NCBI GenBank assembly: GCA_023390415.1
Contig: JAEWCW010000183.1
Span: 1-10,112, forward strand
DNA from: Pseudomonadota bacterium
GTDB taxonomy: Bacteria; Pseudomonadota; Alphaproteobacteria; Sphingomonadales; Sphingomonadaceae
Reading direction: 5' to 3'
Length of the DNA: 10,112 bases
A model generated the notes under the pieces. The model saw only the letters and a list, made by a program, of their open reading frames with translations. It was not told the DNA's origin and did not search any database. Both the position numbers and the translations under genes were made by a program. Positions 6,316 to 10,112 of the stretch are shown one piece after another (the stretch's first letter is position 1; every line of letters starts with the position of its first letter).

Positions 6316-8295
6316 ATGGCGCGGACCGCATCGAAGCCGAAGACCAGCGACGGGGCCGAACGGCGCCGCCTGTTCGGCGGCCTGTTCCGCCCGCCGCCCC
6401 GTTTCGCGCCCGAGATGGAGGCCGCGTTCGAGGCGGAAGCGGTCGAGCGCTCGGTCGCGGCGCGCCGCGCGACCATCTTCCTCGTCCTGCTCGTCTGGGT
6501 CGCCTATTTCGGCTGGGACGTGTTCCACTCCTACCGCAACAAGGAGATGCGGGCCTTCCTGCCCGAAATCTTCGCGCTCCGGCTGGTCGGCGCCGTCTGG
6601 ATCGGCATTTCGGCCCTGGCGCTGGTCCGCCGCGCGTCGACCCCGCGCATGACCAACCTCGTTCTCGCCTCGTGCCTGGCGGCGCTCTACGTGCTCGCGC
6701 TGCTGATGGTCGCCGAGACCCCCTTCCCCTACAATTACCAATTCTACTTCATCTGCCTGCCGCTGATCATGATGTTCATGCTCGGCCTGTTCGGCACCCA
6801 GTCGCGCACGCTCTACGCGCTCGCCGGCTTCGCAGTCGCCGCCAGCTTCGCCCTCCTCCCTTTCGCCCAGATCCGCGAATGGAATCCGGGCGCGGACAAG
6901 ACGTTCGACTATCTGCTTTTCCCGGCCTGGAACTATTATTTCCTGGCCTCCCTGCTCTATCTCGCGAGCTTCGCGCTCATCGCATGCGCGATCGCGGTCG
7001 AGCGCGAGCGCTCCGCGCGCCAGGTCTTCGCGCGCGAGCGGGATCTTGAGGCCTTGAACCAGGCGCTGCGCGATTCCGAGCGCGACACCCAGGCCAAGAC
7101 TGCCGCTTTGGTCAAGGCGAAGGACGAGCTTCGAGCGCTCGCCGAGAGCCGCAACGTCGCCAAGTCCAAGTTCCTCGCCGACGCCGCCCACGACCTTCGC
7201 CAGCCGATGCAGGCGCTGACCACCCTGCTCGGCGCCGCCCGCCATGCACTCGACCGCGGCGACGTCGCCAAGTCCTCCGAGCTGCTCGGCCTCGCGGACG
7301 ATGCCTCGCGCCTCACCCGCAACTCGTTCAATGCGGTGCTCGAAATTTCCCGCCTCGAATCGGGGTTCGTCACCGCCGACTACAGCCAGTTCGATCTCGG
7401 CACCTTGGTCGAGGAAGCCGTCGCGCCGTGCCTGCCCTTCGCCGAAGAGCGCGGGGTCGAGGTCCGCTGCCGCTGGCGGCGCGACCGGCCGGTCTATGTG
7501 CGCAGCGACCGCCACCTCCTCGCCCGGGTGATCTCGAACCTCGTCTCCAACGCGATCAAATATGGCGATCCGGCGAAGAAGCAGGCGGTGATCGTCGGGA
7601 TCGTCGGCTTCTCCAACCGCGCCCGGATCGACGTCGTCGACAACGGCGTCGGCATCGCCGAGGAGGACTGGCCGAAGGTCTTCCAGCCCTTCGTCCAGCT
7701 CGGCAATCCGGAGCGCGACCGCGAGAAGGGCGTCGGCCTCGGCCTCTCGATCGTCAACGCGGTCCTTCCTCTGCTCTCGGAGCACCGGCTCGACATGCGC
7801 TCTACAGCCGGCCGCGGCACACGATTCTCGCTAGAAGTGCCGCGGGTCGAGTCGGCCGGCGCGGACGATGCGGCGCGCGCCGCGCCGCTGGTGCCGGCGC
7901 CCGACCTCGCCGGCACCTACCTCCTTTACGTCGAGGACGACCCGCTCGTCCGCCAGGCTACAGCGGCCCTGTTCGAGACCAGCGAGATCCTGTTCGAGGC
8001 CTATGGCTCCTATGCCGAACTGGAGGCGGCGCTTCCGAGCCTCGAGCGCATCCCTGATCTCGTCGTCACCGATTATCGGCTTCCGGAGGGGCGCACCGCG
8101 CGCGACATCGTCAAGGCGACGACGAAGCAGTTCGATTCGCCGCTGCCTTTGCTCGTCGTCACCGGCGAGATGAGCTCGTTCCGGCGCGGCGGCTGGCTGG
8201 GCAAGGGCAAGGTGCTCCGGAAGCCGATCGCGCCCGAGACCCTGATCGCTGAGATCAGCGCGCTTGCTGGACCGCAGCAGCGGGCGGCGGAATGA
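6316..8295 (+). CDS. Membrane hybrid histidine kinase with C-terminal receiver domain
   Basis: This 659-residue protein should sense a membrane-linked signal and autophosphorylate. A cytoplasmic N-terminus (1-50) precedes about six hydrophobic segments (near 52-69, 86-104, 113-133, 141-160, 166-184 and 203-227). A charged coiled-coil-like linker follows (229-285). The HisKA helix carries the H-box AAHDLRQPMQAL with phosphorylated His292. The HATPase_c domain has the N-box HLLARVISNLVSNAIKYG (400-417), the G1 box VDNGVGI (Asp442), the F-box (VFQPFVQ) and the G2 box GVGLGL (472-477). A receiver domain (534-650) has the acidic pair Asp541-Asp542, phospho-acceptor Asp586 in VVTDYRLP, Thr616 and Lys636, so it looks active. 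There is no HPt domain or PAS domain. The ATG at 6316 is chosen because GGGGGAG lies just upstream and the protein then starts hydrophilic; a longer frame reaches back to 6163 inside the divergent gene. The 3' end overlaps the convergent response regulator. The ligand is unknown. Confidence 0.92.
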   Translation: MARTASKPKTSDGAERRRLFGGLFRPPPRFAPEMEAAFEAEAVERSVAARRATIFLVLLVWVAYFGWDVFHSYRNKEMRAFLPEIFALRLVGAVWIGISALALVRRASTPRMTNLVLASCLAALYVLALLMVAETPFPYNYQFYFICLPLIMMFMLGLFGTQSRTLYALAGFAVAASFALLPFAQIREWNPGADKTFDYLLFPAWNYYFLASLLYLASFALIACAIAVERERSARQVFARERDLEALNQALRDSERDTQAKTAALVKAKDELRALAESRNVAKSKFLADAAHDLRQPMQALTTLLGAARHALDRGDVAKSSELLGLADDASRLTRNSFNAVLEISRLESGFVTADYSQFDLGTLVEEAVAPCLPFAEERGVEVRCRWRRDRPVYVRSDRHLLARVISNLVSNAIKYGDPAKKQAVIVGIVGFSNRARIDVVDNGVGIAEEDWPKVFQPFVQLGNPERDREKGVGLGLSIVNAVLPLLSEHRLDMRSTAGRGTRFSLEVPRVESAGADDAARAAPLVPAPDLAGTYLLYVEDDPLVRQATAALFETSEILFEAYGSYAELEAALPSLERIPDLVVTDYRLPEGRTARDIVKATTKQFDSPLPLLVVTGEMSSFRRGGWLGKGKVLRKPIAPETLIAEISALAGPQQRAAE

Positions 8296-8956
8296 CGATC
8301 CCGCGGCGCGAGACCTCGATCAGCAGCTCGGTCCGGCGCACCACTTTGAACAGGCGGAACAGGCGCGGGAGATAGTCCTTGCGCACCGTCCCCTCCTCGA
8401 TCCCCATGTTCCGGGCGATCGATTTGTTGGGAAGGCCCTGGCAGACATAATAGAGGACTTCGAGCGAGCGGCCGCCGATGCCGAGCGACTCCGCCGAGAC
8501 GGTCGCCGGCGCGGCCGGCGCTGCCGGCGTGAACCCGCCGCGGCCGATCACGTTGGCAGGCAGGAAGATGCTGCCCTGGAAGACCGTGTCGAGCGCGCGG
8601 CGAAACAGGCCTTCGCTGTCCATGTCCTTCAAGATGTAGCCGGAGGCGCCCTCGTTAAGGCACTCCATCACCAGCTCCTTTTCGGAGCGCCCCGACAGCA
8701 TGATTGCGCGCGTATCGAGCTCTTGGCTGCGCAGGTGGCGGAGGAAATCGAGTCCGGAGCGGCCGCCCTTCAGGTCGATGTCGAGGAAGGCGATGTCGAA
8801 CGCCTCCTTCTCCACCCGGGCCACCGCCTCGTCAAAGGAGGCGGCCTCCTGGATCTGCGCCCGCGGTTCGGTGATCTGGATGAGCTCGCGCATCCCGGCA
8901 CGGACCAGGGCCTGGTCCTCCAGCAGCAGGATCGAAAGGGGCGCGGCGCCGCTCAT
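8255..8956 (-). CDS. NarL/LuxR-type response regulator
   Basis: This 233-residue transcription factor has an N-terminal receiver domain (about 8-125) with acidic pair Glu13-Asp14, phospho-acceptor Asp59 in IAFLDIDL, Ser88 at the switch position and Lys110 in GYILK. An Ala/Pro linker (143-152) leads to a GerE-type helix-turn-helix (about 161-218) with the recognisable QGLPNKSIARNMGIEEGTVRKDYLPRLFRLFKV. The usual LT-x-R-E opening of the LuxR HTH is replaced by GGRSLEVL and the usual V-x-x-H by VRKDYL, so the DNA-binding surface may be non-standard. The TGA stop at 8255 lies 41 bases inside the coding end of the convergent hybrid kinase. That position makes it the probable partner of that kinase, whose own receiver may compete for or relay phosphate. 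The ribosome site is weak (TAGG about 8 bases upstream). Target genes are unknown; repeats directly upstream could be autoregulatory. Confidence 0.93.
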   Translation of the reverse strand: MSGAAPLSILLLEDQALVRAGMRELIQITEPRAQIQEAASFDEAVARVEKEAFDIAFLDIDLKGGRSGLDFLRHLRSQELDTRAIMLSGRSEKELVMECLNEGASGYILKDMDSEGLFRRALDTVFQGSIFLPANVIGRGGFTPAAPAAPATVSAESLGIGGRSLEVLYYVCQGLPNKSIARNMGIEEGTVRKDYLPRLFRLFKVVRRTELLIEVSRRGIVIPPPAAAVQQAR

Positions 8957-8992
8957 GAATTGAACCTAGCCGCGGAGGCCTCGGCGGGCCAC

Positions 8993-9046
8993 CCGACACT
9001 TGTCGGATGAACGCCCAAGGGCATCTGTCGGGGGCCTTTTCCGACA
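8993..9046. promoter_or_regulatory. Cluster of four CCGACA/TGTCGG half-sites
   Basis: CCGACA (8993-8998) and TGTCGG (9001-9006) form a 14-base palindrome with a two-base centre. TGTCGG (9026-9031) and CCGACA (9041-9046) form a second, inside-out pair with a nine-base spacer. They lie 37-90 bases upstream of the response regulator start, in the 183-base gap it shares with the exported protein gene. They are plausible operator sites, possibly for the regulator itself. The second pair could fold as a hairpin but has no U-run after it. Confidence 0.42.
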
Positions 9047-9047
9047 C

Positions 9048-9089
9048 AAGCGGGAATGAAAGCGGCGGGGCAAGCGGCGACAAAGCGGC
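9048..9089 (+). repeat. Four AAGCGG units at 11-12 base spacing
   Basis: AAGCGG starts at 9048, 9060, 9072 and 9083, that is at intervals of 12, 12 and 11 bases; the last three units extend to AAGCGGC. The spacing is near one helical turn, so the units would lie on about the same face of the DNA. They sit 50-90 bases upstream of the exported protein gene and may be protein-binding sites or a decayed short tandem repeat. Confidence 0.4.
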
Positions 9090-9139
9090 ATCGGCGGGCA
9101 ACGCCGAACGACACGGACACAGACCCAGGGAGCCCAGAT

Positions 9140-9505
9140 ATGTTTCACTTCCGCAGCCTCGCCCTCGCCGCCGCGGCCGTCGCCGGCCTCGCCGCGATCC
9201 CCGCCGCCGCACAGAGCGCCGACGGCAACGACCGCCGCATCCTCATCGAGAACCGCTCCGGCCAGGCCATCGTCTATGTCTACGGATCGCCGACCACCGA
9301 AAGCTCGTTCGGCGCCGACCGGATCCCGGACCGGGTGCTCGCCAACGGCCAGCGCACGATCGTCAATTTCGACAATGGCAGCCGCGCCTGCATGTGGGAC
9401 CTGCGCGCCACACTCGCGGACGGCCGCAACGTGGATCGGATGAACGTCAACGTCTGCCGCGTCAGCCGCTGGACGATCGACCGTAGCGAAAACAGCCTCA
9501 ACTGA
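9140..9505 (+). CDS. Small exported protein of unknown function
   Basis: This 121-residue protein begins with a Sec signal peptide (MFHFRSLALAAAAVAG..., probable cleavage after AAA at 22-24, before QS). The mature part of about 97 residues is rich in short beta-strand-like segments: RRILIENRSGQAIVYVYGSP, then a G-x-D-R-I-x-x-R-V-L-x-x-G-Q-R segment, RACMWDLRATLADGRNVD, and NVNVCRVSRWTI. The two mature cysteines could form a disulfide in the periplasm. I recall similar short proteins in alphaproteobacteria listed only as hypothetical or Tat-signal proteins; this one has no twin arginine. The ATG at 9140 is supported by AGGGAG (9127-9132) seven bases upstream and by the signal peptide starting there; an upstream in-frame ATG at 9056 would add a hydrophilic leader that spoils the signal. 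A hairpin 18 bases after the stop probably ends the transcript. It could be a target of the neighbouring two-component pair, from position only. Confidence 0.8.
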   Translation: MFHFRSLALAAAAVAGLAAIPAAAQSADGNDRRILIENRSGQAIVYVYGSPTTESSFGADRIPDRVLANGQRTIVNFDNGSRACMWDLRATLADGRNVDRMNVNVCRVSRWTIDRSENSLN

Positions 9506-9522
9506 CCCGACGGGGATCGACC

Positions 9523-9552
9523 GCGGGAGGCGCCGGAACGCGCGCCTCCCGC
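9523..9552 (+). terminator. Probable low-U terminator hairpin
   Basis: An 11-base-pair perfect stem (9523-9533 with 9542-9552) closes an eight-base loop. It begins 18 bases after the stop of the exported protein gene. Only TT follows the stem, so termination may be partial or need Rho, and the DUF423 gene 36 bases further could receive read-through. Confidence 0.5.
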
Positions 9553-9587
9553 TTGCCCGTCGGTGGAGCAGGGCCTAGCGCAGCCCC

Positions 9588-9953
9588 ATGAACCGGCGGA
9601 TCCTTCTTTCCGGCGCCTTACTCGCCGCGACCGGCGTCGCGCTCGGCGCCTTCGGCGCCCATGCCCTGCGGGGCATCCTCCACCCCGCCGCAGCCGGCTG
9701 GTGGCAGACCGCCGTTCAATGCCAGATGTGGCATGCCCTTGCGCTCGTGGCGCTCGGCGCGGCGCCGCTGCAGCGGCTCGCGCTCGCCGCGTGGCTGATC
9801 GGCGGCGGAGCGCTGATCTTCTCCGGCTCGCTCTACGTGATGGCGCTCACCGATCTTCGCGTCCTCGGCATGGTCACGCCCGTCGGCGGGCTGCTGATGA
9901 TCCTCGGCTGGCTTGCCCTCGCCTGGAGCGCTGCGCGCGCGCCGAAACACTGA
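9588..9953 (+). CDS. DUF423 family membrane protein
   Basis: This 121-residue inner-membrane protein belongs to the DUF423 (YgdD-like) family of unknown function. Four hydrophobic segments are visible at about 6-27, 47-62, 65-86 and 92-114. Family marks are LGAFGAHALRG (19-29), WQTAVQCQMWHALALVALG (39-57), GGALIFSGSLYVMALT (73-88) and LGMVTPVGGLLMILGW (93-108). Length matches the family. No strong ribosome site precedes the ATG at 9588; the nearest, AGGG (9570-9573), is 14 bases away. It is preceded by a weak terminator hairpin and followed by about 160 bases without a gene. Confidence 0.93.
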   Translation: MNRRILLSGALLAATGVALGAFGAHALRGILHPAAAGWWQTAVQCQMWHALALVALGAAPLQRLALAAWLIGGGALIFSGSLYVMALTDLRVLGMVTPVGGLLMILGWLALAWSAARAPKH

Positions 9954-10007
9954 TTCAGGTCAGTCCTTTCCTTTGCCGCGAAAGCCGCTTTGGGTTATGC
10001 AAATGTT

Positions 10008-10078
10008 CGGGGACGGGAGAGAGTCGCGGACGCGCCGACTCTCGGCGAGACGCCTCGGCATGCCGAGGCGTTTCGTTT
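10008..10078 (+). ncRNA. Candidate small RNA with two hairpins
   Basis: In the gene-free stretch 9954-10112, a weak promoter (TTGCCG at 9973-9978, 17 bases, TATGCA at 9996-10001) could start an RNA near 10008. It would form a first hairpin, GAGAGTCG (10019-10026) with CGACTCTC (10036-10043) around a nine-base loop. A second perfect palindromic hairpin (10050-10071) followed by TTCGTTT would act as terminator. This gives an RNA of about 70 nt. It could equally be the 3' untranslated region of the DUF423 gene. I recognise no known RNA family. Confidence 0.27.
10050..10078 (+). terminator. Intrinsic terminator hairpin
   Basis: A 22-base perfect palindrome (10050-10071, arm ACGCCTCGGCA) can fold into a nine-pair stem with a CATG loop and is followed by TTCGTTT. 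It lies 97 bases after the DUF423 stop and just before the promoter of the next, off-window gene, so it insulates the two. Confidence 0.65.
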
Positions 10079-10082
10079 GCCG

Positions 10083-10107
10083 GGAACCCTTCGCAAGCTC
10101 CCTCGTT
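10083..10107 (+). promoter_or_regulatory. EcfG-type general stress promoter (GGAAC-N16-CGTT)
   Basis: GGAAC (10083-10087) and CGTT (10104-10107) are separated by exactly 16 bases and extend to GGGAAC and CGTTTAA. This is an exact match to the consensus recognised by EcfG, the extracytoplasmic sigma factor of the alphaproteobacterial general stress response (PhyR-NepR-EcfG system). It sits directly after a terminator and reads out of the window, so the controlled gene starts beyond 10112. The position between genes argues against a chance match. Confidence 0.72.
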
Positions 10108-10112
10108 TAAGC

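Noticed and set aside
5392..7785. Open frame of 797 codons on the minus strand running through the histidine kinase and into the glycosidase region
   Set aside because: It is a frame-shadow of two well-supported genes, with low-complexity charged composition and no recognisable domain.
8242..8260. Overlapping inverted repeats around the response regulator stop, as a possible terminator
   Set aside because: The arms are only six bases, lie inside the kinase coding region and have no U-run on either strand.
9026..9046. TGTCGG/CCGACA pair as a terminator for a transcript entering from the left
   Set aside because: The T-run is in the loop, not after the stem, and no plus-strand gene ends there.
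9913..10110. Small plus-strand frame of 65 codons beginning inside the DUF423 gene
   Set aside because: It starts within a real gene in another frame, crosses the terminator palindrome and the EcfG promoter, and has no ribosome site.

Overview
The window is chromosomal DNA of very high G+C content from an alphaproteobacterium, most likely a member of the Sphingomonadales. This rests on base composition, the PEP-CTERM-like protein, the HDLRQP-type hybrid kinase and the GGAAC-N16-CGTT (EcfG-type) promoter at the right edge; no rRNA or marker gene is present to confirm it. There are ten convincing protein genes and almost no unused space. I see no tRNA, rRNA, CRISPR array, insertion sequence, phage gene or attachment site.

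Left part (1-1331): a low-complexity secreted or surface protein with a degenerate PEP-CTERM-type tail (plus strand) converges on a host-attachment family gene (minus strand). A perfect 15-bp bidirectional terminator hairpin separates them. The host-attachment gene is divergent from surE and carries a one-mismatch EcfG-like promoter.

Potassium region (1332-5094): surE (survival-protein nucleotidase) overlaps by one base (TGATG) a two-helix potassium channel with TTTGYGD filter and RCK/TrkA-N domain. The channel converges on kup (potassium uptake). The two stop codons are the two strands of one palindrome, CTAG, so there is no room for a terminator between them.

Sensing and carbohydrate region (5095-9505): a GH43 lipoprotein glycosidase is divergent from a six-helix membrane hybrid histidine kinase with a C-terminal receiver domain. 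A NarL/LuxR-type response regulator lies convergent to the kinase, with a 41-bp overlap of coding 3' ends. The kinase and regulator look like a cognate pair; a link to the glycosidase is only positional. Upstream of the regulator lie four CCGACA/TGTCGG half-sites and four AAGCGG units at 11-12 bp spacing, in front of a small exported protein of unknown function.

Right edge (9506-10112): a low-U hairpin, a DUF423 membrane protein, then about 160 bases without a gene. These hold two hairpins (possible small RNA or terminator) and a perfect EcfG-type general-stress promoter reading out of the window. Nothing here is a demonstrably new system. The best second looks are the general-stress promoters, the shared-stop potassium genes, and the regulatory repeats between the response regulator and the exported protein.
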